A stretch of DNA of 64,000 bases from Paenibacillus doosanensis (GTDB taxonomy: Bacteria; Bacillota; Bacilli; Paenibacillales; NBRC-103111), in the NCBI RefSeq assembly GCF_025060755.1, contig NZ_JANYUY010000029.1, positions 1 to 64,000 on the forward strand, written 5' to 3'. Position 1 is the first letter of the stretch. Every line of letters starts with the position of its first letter. The position numbers and the translations under genes were made by a program. The notes beneath the pieces were generated by a model. That model ran no database searches. It was not told the DNA's origin and was given only the letters and a program-made list of their open reading frames with translations. Below, piece by piece: positions 17,365 through 24,600 of the stretch.

Positions 17365-18876
17365 ATGGTAAAAAACATAAGTATGGAAACCGTTAAATCG
17401 TCAGTCGACCTTGAAGAAATGGTCGGTCAATATCAGAAGCAGCTGGGCGAGGCGGCTTATGCCTATTTGGAAAAAAGAGGGATCGAGCAGGAGACGATCG
17501 AGCAGTACCGGATCGGATACGCCCCGGGCAAAATCGGGTTTCATGTCAGCGAGCATTTCGTCAGCGATTTTTTTGCCAACCGGATTATTATTCCCGTTAC
17601 CAACGCGGACGAGGAGACCGTTGATCTGATAGGCAGGTCCATCGATCACCGCGAGCCGAAGTATAAAACCTTGATCGGCGTAGAGGATTACATGTTCAAT
17701 GAGCAGATTCTCGCGGAAACCGAGGACGTTATTTTATGCAACGGCGTGTTTGACGTTCTCAGTCTGTACCAAGCCCGGTTGCCGGCGGTATGCGTACCCT
17801 ATTGGTTCGGTTTTAAGGAACAGCATGCGGTCAAGCTGAGCGGCAAGCGCGTATTTATTTGTCTCGGAAACGATGAATTAGGCCGCCGGGAAAGTGTAAG
17901 AATACAGACCCTGCTTCACGAAACGGCGCAAGAAGCTTATATTGTGAATTTGCCGGAAACGATCCGCGATCTTAACGACTTCTTTGTCAGGGCGCAAAAT
18001 CCGCTGGACACGTTCATGCAGATCTTGAATCATACGATGGAAGAAGCGATGCTGGTTCCGGTCGCGCCGGATGTGAAAAATTTGACGGTCTACGCCGAGG
18101 AGTACATGAAGCGGTACCGCGGACAAGTCTACGGGCTGTCCAGCGGATTCTACGGACTCGACAGGGCGCTTTACGGAGGGTTCCGCAGCGGGCTGTATCT
18201 GATATGCGGAGCCGCGTCGAGCGGCAAGACGATGCTGATGAAGCAGATGGCCGATCATATAGCCGGCTTGCAAAATCCGGTCGTATACGTATCGTGGGAT
18301 ATGACCGGCTTCGAGCTGTGGGCTCGCAGCATCGCCCGGACGCTTGGCGTCGAGCCGCAACAAATATTGAACGGCAAGCTGGACCCGGAACGAATCAACG
18401 AGGCGATCCAAAGCTATATGCCGGTCAGCAAAAATATGTGGACGCTCGAATGCTCGCCGGACACGACGCTGGACAAGGTGCTGGCCTCCATCGGGAAAAT
18501 CGCCGGTTTGGCGGGCAAAACGCCCGTCGTCTTCATCGATCACTTGAAGCGGGTTCCCGTTCGGATGGTCCAGGATCATGCTCCCGCGGCGACCTTAACC
18601 GAGCGGCAGACGTATATCGCTTATGCCTTGAAGCAGTGGTCCAAGGAGAGCAGCGCCGTGATCGTCGCCGCATTGCCGGGAGAATACGAGCAGCAGCGCA
18701 TTCCCGACGGAATGGAGGCCTGCGCGGACGTCATAATGATGTTGAAGCGTGAGGGGACGGCTCATCATGATAACGTTCACTCCGTATCGCTCGATCTGGT
18801 TAAAAACAGAAACGGCACTCCGGCGCATATTCCGCTCGATTTTCAGCAGCAAAAAGCCGTGTTTACGGAGCAATAA
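17365..18876 (+). CDS. DnaG-like Toprim / DnaB-like RecA-fold fusion protein
   Basis: A 503-residue protein joining two replication folds. Residues about 30-200 resemble the DnaG RNA-polymerase core (YLEKRGIEQETIEQYRIGYAP, then RIIIPV and PKYKTLIG), without the N-terminal zinc finger. Residues about 255-500 are a DnaB/RadA-like ATPase with Walker A GAASSGKT (282-289), Walker B VVFIDH (388-393) and a KNRNGTP segment. The Toprim site is eroded: the catalytic Glu of EG.mD is N126 (CNGVFD) and the first Asp of DxD is G168 (LGNDELG). It probably has ATPase rather than primase activity. ATG 17365 follows AAGGGGG. The role is unknown. Confidence 0.75.
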   Translation: MVKNISMETVKSSVDLEEMVGQYQKQLGEAAYAYLEKRGIEQETIEQYRIGYAPGKIGFHVSEHFVSDFFANRIIIPVTNADEETVDLIGRSIDHREPKYKTLIGVEDYMFNEQILAETEDVILCNGVFDVLSLYQARLPAVCVPYWFGFKEQHAVKLSGKRVFICLGNDELGRRESVRIQTLLHETAQEAYIVNLPETIRDLNDFFVRAQNPLDTFMQILNHTMEEAMLVPVAPDVKNLTVYAEEYMKRYRGQVYGLSSGFYGLDRALYGGFRSGLYLICGAASSGKTMLMKQMADHIAGLQNPVVYVSWDMTGFELWARSIARTLGVEPQQILNGKLDPERINEAIQSYMPVSKNMWTLECSPDTTLDKVLASIGKIAGLAGKTPVVFIDHLKRVPVRMVQDHAPAATLTERQTYIAYALKQWSKESSAVIVAALPGEYEQQRIPDGMEACADVIMMLKREGTAHHDNVHSVSLDLVKNRNGTPAHIPLDFQQQKAVFTEQ

Positions 18877-18900
18877 ATTTTAAAGAAAAGGGCCGATGCG

Positions 18901-19239
18901 ATGGCGGAAAATTTGAACGTGTTTCGTTCTACGCAGGTCATTATCGGGCAGGAGCTGCTGAAGCTTGGCTGTTCGCAAGCGATGGTCGAGCTGCTTAAAG
19001 AGCCGATGCGAGTTTTTACGATGCGCCGGCGGCGTCGAAGAGTCGTATTTTGAATGGGGCAAAACAACCAAGGATATTAATGGACGGAAGCGGAAGTGCA
19101 TGCCAGAGCGCAAGAAGTGATGGAAAAAGGCTTTGAAAATGTCTATAATATTCGTATTGCGAGAAATGTCGATACGCGCTTGGCCGCTTATAGGGTCGGC
19201 GTTCGTAAAATGGCTGAAGCCGCCCGGTTCAGAGGGTAG
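18901..19239 (+). pseudogene. gudB: Glutamate dehydrogenase (gudB/rocG-like) pseudogene with large internal deletion
   Basis: The first frame reads MAENLNVFRSTQVIIGQELL and on to ELLKEPMRVFT, the N-terminus of NAD-dependent glutamate dehydrogenase. It then jumps, out of frame, to the C-terminal part AGGVEESYFEWGQNNQGY, a stop (TAA where the family has Tyr), then WTEAEVHARAQEVMEKGFEN and RLAAYRVGVRKMAEAARFRG, and ends at TAG where Trp is expected. About 300 codons are missing. The RBS-like AAAGGG and ATG 18901 remain. B. subtilis gudB sits in the same place, upstream of prsW, so this is decay in situ. Confidence 0.9.
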
Positions 19240-19470
19240 GTTCATTATAATAATACGGCAGGTTTTTGACATGAAGCTCCTGCCGAACGAAAAGGCGGAG
19301 AACAGAACAGCAAGTCGGAGAGTTTACGTGCAGCCTTTGAAAATGGATTGTAACTTTTATCGTCATTCAGATGAATCCATTTTCAACAGCGGCCGGAGGC
19401 CGGTGTTCTTGTTCTTAACCTGAGAGTTCGCGCGCTTCTGTTATCAAAAACCGGGAATGGAGGGGGACAC

Positions 19471-20163
19471 GTGAGCGTCTTTTCAGTCCTAGCGGCGGCG
19501 ATAGCGCCCGGTGTCGCTCTATTGGCTTATTTTTACTTGAAGGATCGTTACGATACGGAACCTGTTCATCTTGTGATGAAAGTGTTTTTCTTCGGCGTGC
19601 TGCTTGTGTTTCCGGTCATGGTGCTGCAAAGGGCGTTCGTGCACGGGCTCGGCGACAATCCCTTTGTCTTCAGCTTTATCATTTCGGCCGGCGTCGAAGA
19701 GTTTCTCAAGTGGTTTCTTATTTATTTCGTGATATATAAGCACACTTCGTTCGACGAGCCTTATGACGGCATCGTATACGCCGTAGCCGGTTCGCTCGGT
19801 TTTGCTACGCTGGAGAACGTATTCTACGCCCTGCTCAACTCGGCCTCGATTTCCAGCTTGTTGTTCCGGGCTTTGCTCCCCGTATCGGGTCATGCGATGT
19901 TCGGGGTCATCATGGGATATCATCTGGGCAAGGCTAAATTTAATCCGGGTTTGACCAGAAGGCACTTGGCGTTATCCTTGATGCTGCCGATCTTCTGGCA
20001 CGGAGTGTTCGATTATGTGCTTGCGACGACCAAAACGTACTGGATCTGGTTTATGATACCGCTCATGGCGTTCCTGTGGGTCCGCAGCCTGCGGAAGGTG
20101 AACCGGGCCAACGCCACCTCGCCTCTGCGCGTGGTTCGTTCCGAAGAGCAGGTTAAAATTTGA
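19471..20163 (+). CDS. prsW: PrsW-family intramembrane metalloprotease
   Basis: Membrane protease of the PrsW family; in B. subtilis it makes the first cut in the anti-sigma factor RsiW and so starts the sigma-W envelope stress response. The 230-residue polytopic protein has the family motifs AGVEEFLKW (Glu-Glu), ATLENVFYA, SGHAMFGV and WHGVFDY. GTG 19471 follows TGGAGGGGGAC. Synteny (gudB remnant upstream, ypeB downstream) agrees with B. subtilis. Whether its target here is an RsiW-like factor cannot be told; the anti-sigma gene at 58877 is one candidate. Confidence 0.88.
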   Translation: MSVFSVLAAAIAPGVALLAYFYLKDRYDTEPVHLVMKVFFFGVLLVFPVMVLQRAFVHGLGDNPFVFSFIISAGVEEFLKWFLIYFVIYKHTSFDEPYDGIVYAVAGSLGFATLENVFYALLNSASISSLLFRALLPVSGHAMFGVIMGYHLGKAKFNPGLTRRHLALSLMLPIFWHGVFDYVLATTKTYWIWFMIPLMAFLWVRSLRKVNRANATSPLRVVRSEEQVKI

Positions 20164-20215
20164 CCGGTTTGTCTATACTTAGCAGTATAGATTCCAAAAA
20201 AACCGGAGGGTATGC

Positions 20216-20377
20216 ATGGCGTTAAACGAAAGAGTGAAAGTAACTATCCGCTGCAACTGGTGCGGCGAGCGCTTTATCTTGAAAGGCAGGCGGGATAAAG
20301 GCAGAATCGATACGGGGTTCAAACAATGCATCTGCAACAACGAAAGTGATTTCGAAATCGAGCCTCACGATTTTTAA
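20216..20377 (+). CDS. 53-residue zinc-ribbon-like protein, unknown function
   Basis: A short gene with a strong RBS (CCGGAGGG, 20203-20210) 5 nt before ATG 20216. The product begins MALNERVKVTIRCNWCGERF and has a CxxC pair (C13, C16) and a later CIC pair (C38, C40), spacing that could hold one zinc ion. It is basic in the middle and acidic at the end. I do not recognise a named family. It lies between prsW and ypeB with its own terminator. A palindrome (CTATACT/AGTATAG, 20173-20190) sits in front of it. Confidence 0.7.
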   Translation: MALNERVKVTIRCNWCGERFILKGRRDKGRIDTGFKQCICNNESDFEIEPHDF

Positions 20378-20385
20378 CCGGAAAG

Positions 20386-20437
20386 CCGGCGCGGTCATCC
20401 TCTCGCTGAAGGGGGGAGACCGGCGCGGGCTTTTTTG
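20386..20437 (+). terminator. Terminator after the zinc-ribbon gene
   Basis: AGCCGGCGCGGTC (from 20386) and GACCGGCGCGGGCT (ending at 20431) form a GC-rich hairpin with small bulges, followed by TTTTTT (20431-20436). Confidence 0.75.
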
Positions 20438-20440
20438 ACA

Positions 20441-20466
20441 CACGTCACTTTTGGGGGATTTGTTCT
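20441..20466 (+). repeat. 26-bp intergenic repeat, copy 1
   Basis: The 26 bases starting CACGTCACTTTTGGG and ending GATTTGTTCT are repeated exactly at 49061-49086. This copy lies just after a terminator and upstream of ypeB. It is not part of any gene seen and is too long for a chance match of two intergenic spots. Its nature (relic of a mobile element, or a regulator site) is not known to me. Confidence 0.7.
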
Positions 20467-20590
20467 GCTGCTATCATACTTAAGACAAAGCCGGTTTCTT
20501 ATTCTGCTTAACAGCGTATTCGTGCATAAGACTTCTTCCTTGAGCGAAAACTAAAGCCAAGTTTGGCTGATGAAGGGAGATTTCACGAAC

Positions 20591-21946
20591 ATGTACAAAA
20601 GATTAAGCATCGTCATGTTTCCCGTCTTGCTGGTTGCCTTGATCGGAGCCGGGGTCTGGGGATATTTGGAGCATCAGGAGAAGAATGCTATATTGATCAA
20701 AGCGGAAAATCAATACCAGAGAGCCTTTCACGATCTGTCCTTCCATGTCGATAAGCTGCAAAGCGAGCTGGGCAATACGCTGGCTTACAATACGGCTTCC
20801 CAGGACAGCTACAGGAAGGGCCTTGTCAACGTATGGCGCATAACAAATCAGGCGCAAAGCGAAATCAATCAGCTGCCTTTATCTCTGCTGCCCTTCAACA
20901 AGACGGAAGAATTTTTGGCCAATATGGCCAATTTCTCGTACCGCGCGGCGACTCGCGATTTGAACAAGCAGCCGCTCTCCGAGGAAGAACTATCCAATCT
21001 CAATGCGCTGTATTCTCACGCGTCGGAGATTTCGACCGATCTGCGCGCGATGCAGACGAAAGTAATGCAGAACAATTTGCGCTGGATGGATGTGGAGACA
21101 GCGCTGGCGACGCAAAAGGAGCCGCTCGATAATACGATCATCGACGGGTTCCAGACTGTGGATAAGAAGGTCGCCGAATATTCCGACGTCAAATGGAGTC
21201 CCTCGGTATTAAGCGCGTTTCAGACGCGGGATATGAATATGCTGTCGGGCAGCGACGTTACAGCCGAGGAAATTCGGCAAAAAGCGGCGAAGTTCTTAAA
21301 TACCGATGCCGCCTCGCTGCAGGTAGTAGAGAACGGGGCCGGGACGGAGTATCATTCCTTCAGCGTGTCCGCGCCCAGAAGCGACCGCCCGGACGGGATC
21401 CATATGGATTACAGCACCAAAGGCGGGCAATTGCTGTGGTTCTCCGCCTCGCGCGACGTTCCGGAGAAGAAGCTCGATCTGCGCCGGGCGCGCGATACGG
21501 CCGCCGAATTTCTGGACGGGCACGACTATAAAAATATGACGGCCGTCAGCTACGACGAATACAGCAACACCGCAAACATTACCTTTGCCAGCCGCAGCAA
21601 CGACGTAATCAATTATCTGGACAAGGTTGCGGTCAAGGTCGCAATGGACAACGGCGAAATTTTGGGCATGCAGGCTAACGACTATGTGTTCGATCATAAA
21701 GAGCGCCAGCTTCAAGCGCCCAAATTAAAGGCCGAAGAGGCTCGCAAGGTGCTCAATCCGAACATGAAAGTAGATAGCGAAGCTATGGCTCTCATTCGCA
21801 ACGACCTGCGGGAGGAAGTTCTCTGCTATCAATACACCGGCCGCATCAACGGCGGAGTGTACAGAGTCTATATTAACGGCGATACCGGCGTCGAGGAGAA
21901 AATAGAACGTTTGGGCAAAGACGAGCAGCAGGTCACCCAAACGTAA
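20591..21946 (+). CDS. ypeB: Spore germination protein YpeB
   Basis: Spore protein that, in Bacillus, stabilises and localises the cortex-lytic enzyme SleB. The 451-residue product has an N-terminal transmembrane segment (about residues 8-25) and a long helical region. The C-terminal half holds three PepSY-like repeats, including AEEIRQKAAKFLN, RRARDTAAEFL and AEEARKVLNPN. ATG 20591 lies 11 nt after AAGGGAG; ATG 20570 precedes that RBS. The usual upstream partner sleB is absent from this window. A terminator follows at 21957. Confidence 0.92.
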   Translation: MYKRLSIVMFPVLLVALIGAGVWGYLEHQEKNAILIKAENQYQRAFHDLSFHVDKLQSELGNTLAYNTASQDSYRKGLVNVWRITNQAQSEINQLPLSLLPFNKTEEFLANMANFSYRAATRDLNKQPLSEEELSNLNALYSHASEISTDLRAMQTKVMQNNLRWMDVETALATQKEPLDNTIIDGFQTVDKKVAEYSDVKWSPSVLSAFQTRDMNMLSGSDVTAEEIRQKAAKFLNTDAASLQVVENGAGTEYHSFSVSAPRSDRPDGIHMDYSTKGGQLLWFSASRDVPEKKLDLRRARDTAAEFLDGHDYKNMTAVSYDEYSNTANITFASRSNDVINYLDKVAVKVAMDNGEILGMQANDYVFDHKERQLQAPKLKAEEARKVLNPNMKVDSEAMALIRNDLREEVLCYQYTGRINGGVYRVYINGDTGVEEKIERLGKDEQQVTQT

Positions 21947-21956
21947 GCCGGAAGAG

Positions 21957-21987
21957 AGAAGGGGCTCGCGCAGCTCCTTCTTTTTTT
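21957..21987 (+). terminator. Terminator after ypeB
   Basis: AGAAGGGGCT (21957-21966) pairs with AGCTCCTTCT (21972-21981, one G-U) around a 5-nt loop; seven T follow. Confidence 0.9.
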
Positions 21988-22129
21988 GTGCGAGCGGCCG
22001 CCGTCAGCGGGTTCTGCGGTGCCGGGGCATTTTTTCGCTTCCCAATATGGAGCCGCATGTTATAATATTAAAGATAAAATAGTGCTTAGGTACTGGTTTT
22101 TGGTCAACATCACGGGGAGGTGCGCTTAT

Positions 22130-22783
22130 TTGCTGCCGAAAGTTAATCAGATTTTACATATACAAATCAATTCGATCGACGAGGAAGAAGCCAAGCAGGA
22201 GTACAAGTCGAGAATCGCCGATATCAAGGACCGCGTCATCAGCATGGAGGTGCCCATCAACGAGCATACCGGAAGATTGAAACGGCTGTTTGCGGGAGAC
22301 GAGATGTCGGCTTATTTCCTTACCGACGGCGGAATCAAAAACTATTTTACAACGTCCGTGCTCGGATTCTCCGACGATGTCATCCGCCTGGTTCATATTA
22401 AGAAGCCGGAGCCCGAGACGATCACGAAGGTGCAGCGGCGCAATTTTTTGCGGGTGCCCGCTGAGCTGGATATCGCCGTGACTTACTCCGAACAGCTGCA
22501 GTTCGTCGCCGTCACCGAGGACGTCGGGGGCGGAGGCGTATCGTTTCTGTGCGACGGCTACATTCCGCTGGCAGCACAGCAAACCGTTCAATGCTGGCTG
22601 CTTATCCAGTACAAGAACGGCATACTGGAACATGTTTCGTTCAAGGGGGAGCTTGTGCGGATCAAGCCGCTGGAAACCGGCAGGCAGCTGGTGATGCTGC
22701 AGTTTGCCGAGATCACGGATAGAGACAGACAAAAAATTATTCGATATTGCTTCGAACGCCAGCTGGAATTTCGTAAAAGATAG
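22130..22783 (+). CDS. Flagellar brake-like PilZ-domain protein (YpfA/YcgR type)
   Basis: Cyclic-di-GMP receptor of the YcgR/YpfA class, which slows flagellar motors in B. subtilis. The 217-residue protein has an N-terminal PilZN/YcgR domain (about 1-95) and a C-terminal PilZ domain with the ligand motif RRNFLRV (about 101-107) and the D.S/GGGG-like element EDVGGGGVSF. The start is TTG 22130, 9 nt after GGGGAGG; no in-frame ATG is suitably placed. It lies between ypeB and ypfB as in B. subtilis. Confidence 0.88.
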   Translation: MLPKVNQILHIQINSIDEEEAKQEYKSRIADIKDRVISMEVPINEHTGRLKRLFAGDEMSAYFLTDGGIKNYFTTSVLGFSDDVIRLVHIKKPEPETITKVQRRNFLRVPAELDIAVTYSEQLQFVAVTEDVGGGGVSFLCDGYIPLAAQQTVQCWLLIQYKNGILEHVSFKGELVRIKPLETGRQLVMLQFAEITDRDRQKIIRYCFERQLEFRKR

Positions 22784-22847
22784 CGCATAATTTGTCGAAG
22801 GATGGACAAGCTACCACCAAAAGAATGCATTCTACGGAGTGGTAGCC

Positions 22848-23060
22848 ATGAAACGAAACGAAAAGCCTAATGCTTCGGATAGGTACGAAGACCTATTTCT
22901 TATTTTTTCTTCCATTATTGAAATGTGGGCCAAACGAATACTCATTTTGCTGCTTTGTTTGCTGGTCGCATCGCAATTATTGCTGCAGGTGCCGTTTCTT
23001 CGCTATTATATGGTGAAGGTGGAGCAGTTGGAAGGAATCCCTTTTTTGCGTTCATCATGA
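22848..23060 (+). CDS. ypfB: YpfB-like small membrane protein (DUF5359 type)
   Basis: A 70-residue protein with a basic N-terminus and one transmembrane segment (about 30-50, ILILLLCLLVASQLLLQVPF). ATG 22848 follows CGGAGTGG. The position directly before cmk matches ypfB of B. subtilis, whose function is unknown. Similarity is by size, topology and place rather than a clear motif. Confidence 0.72.
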   Translation: MKRNEKPNASDRYEDLFLIFSSIIEMWAKRILILLLCLLVASQLLLQVPFLRYYMVKVEQLEGIPFLRSS

Positions 23061-23102
23061 TAAGATTCGACGCTTTCGTGACGAAACGGCGTGAAGAGTT
23101 TT

Positions 23103-23132
23103 TTGCAATCCTTCTCTCACCTATGGTATAAT
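23103..23132 (+). promoter_or_regulatory. Possible sigma-A promoter of cmk
   Basis: TTGCAA (23103-23108) and TATAAT (23127-23132) are separated by 18 nt, about 80 nt before the cmk start. Confidence 0.5.
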
Positions 23133-23210
23133 TTTCTTTGGTCACAGGCAGGGCCTGTTTCGTTCTTCATTGTCTTCATCGTTTACTTTATTGCTTGGGA
23201 GGCCCGCGTT

Positions 23211-23891
23211 TTGGAAAAGATCAACATAGCTATAGATGGCCCGGCGGGGGCAGGGAAGAGCACGATTGCCCGCCTTGTCGCTAATGAGTTGGGATTTGTT
23301 TATGTCGATACCGGGGCCATGTATAGAGCCGTCACTTGGAGCATCCTGCAGCTTCATTTGCAGCCGGATCAGGAAACGGATGTGATAGCGGTCGCCAAAC
23401 GGCTTGATATTCGTCTTGTGCCGGGGCAGGAAGGGCAGCAGGTGTTTGTCGACGGGCGGGATGTAACGGCGGATATTCGTTCCGCGGCCGTCACCGGCAA
23501 TGTTTCGCGCGTTTCGCAGATTGCCGAGGTTCGCCGAATTTTGACGGACAAGCAGAAGCTGCTTGCGCAGGACAAGGGCGTCGTGATGGACGGCAGAGAT
23601 ATTGGAAGCCATGTGCTGCCGGATGCGGAATTGAAAATATTTTTGACTGCGAGCGTAAGAACCAGAGCGGAGAGACGTTACAAGGAAGTCCGGGACGACC
23701 GCGCGGACGTTACGCTGGAGCAGTTGGAGCGGGAGATCGCTTTGCGGGACCGCATGGACGAAGAGAGGGAGACCTCGCCGCTGGTTCAGGCAGCCGATGC
23801 CATCTTGCTGGATACGACGGAGATGAATATTTCTCAAGTGGTGGAACGCATTTTGGAGCTTTGCAGAGCTAAAGTCGGCGGAGGGAAGTAG
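23211..23891 (+). CDS. cmk: Cytidylate kinase
   Basis: Phosphorylates CMP and dCMP with ATP. The 226-residue product starts MEKINIAIDGPAGAGKSTIA, containing the P-loop GPAGAGKST (9-17); conserved VDTGAMYRA, DGRDIG and the LID segment RRYKEV follow. The start is TTG 23211, 8 nt after GGGAGG; the frame is open further upstream but that extension is hydrophobic and atypical. plsC follows at once, as in many Firmicutes. Confidence 0.94.
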   Translation: MEKINIAIDGPAGAGKSTIARLVANELGFVYVDTGAMYRAVTWSILQLHLQPDQETDVIAVAKRLDIRLVPGQEGQQVFVDGRDVTADIRSAAVTGNVSRVSQIAEVRRILTDKQKLLAQDKGVVMDGRDIGSHVLPDAELKIFLTASVRTRAERRYKEVRDDRADVTLEQLEREIALRDRMDEERETSPLVQAADAILLDTTEMNISQVVERILELCRAKVGGGK

Positions 23892-23892
23892 C

Positions 23893-24477
23893 ATGCTTTA
23901 CTCGACGCTTCGCGCCATATTTCATTTTATTTTTCGAACCGTATTCCGCTTGAAGGTGATAGGAAAGGAAAACATTCCTGAAGGTGTTCCCGTTATTCTG
24001 TGCGCTAATCATACAAGCAATTTCGATCCTCCGTTTCTGGGGAGTCCGCTTGTAGGAAGGCGCGTGCATTATATGGCCAAGGCCGAGCTGTTCGATGTTC
24101 CGGTGCTGGGCTGGGTGCTTCCCAGAATCAGCGCATTCCCCGTCAAGCGCGGCGGCGTCAGCAAGGAATCGATCCGTTTGTCGCTGCAGCTGCTGAAGGA
24201 GAACAACATCATCGGCATTTTTCCGGAAGGCACGAGAAGCAATGCCGGAGGGATGGGCAAGAAAGGGGCCGCCATGCTGGCGCTGAAATCGGGCGCTACG
24301 GTGATTCCCGCCGCCATCGTCGGAGGCTATAAGCCGTTCAAACGGATGAAGCTCGTTTACGGCAAGCCGGTAGATATCAGCGAGTTCGCCGATGCCGGAG
24401 GAGAGGGTCTGGAGATGGCGACCGACAAAATCATGACCGTTATTAGAGCTATGGTCAAAGAGCACGAATCGAATTGA
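23893..24477 (+). CDS. plsC: 1-acyl-sn-glycerol-3-phosphate acyltransferase
   Basis: Adds the second acyl chain to lysophosphatidate in phospholipid synthesis at the inner face of the membrane. The 194-residue product has the acyltransferase HX4D motif in NHTSNFDPP, a second block FPVKRGG, the FPEGTRS phosphate-binding motif, and VIPAAIVGGYKP. ATG 23893 starts one base after the cmk stop. plsY (30235) and gpsA (30846), also of glycerolipid synthesis, lie a few kb downstream. Confidence 0.92.
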   Translation: MLYSTLRAIFHFIFRTVFRLKVIGKENIPEGVPVILCANHTSNFDPPFLGSPLVGRRVHYMAKAELFDVPVLGWVLPRISAFPVKRGGVSKESIRLSLQLLKENNIIGIFPEGTRSNAGGMGKKGAAMLALKSGATVIPAAIVGGYKPFKRMKLVYGKPVDISEFADAGGEGLEMATDKIMTVIRAMVKEHESN

Positions 24478-24600
24478 GAATATGTGGAATACTTAGAGAA
24501 ACAATTAACCGCGCATTCTTTTCACGCCGGTAAATTATATAAGACAGCAGCAATTGTAACTACTATTTGTTAGGTTGCTAATCAAGGAGGGCATTGAACC

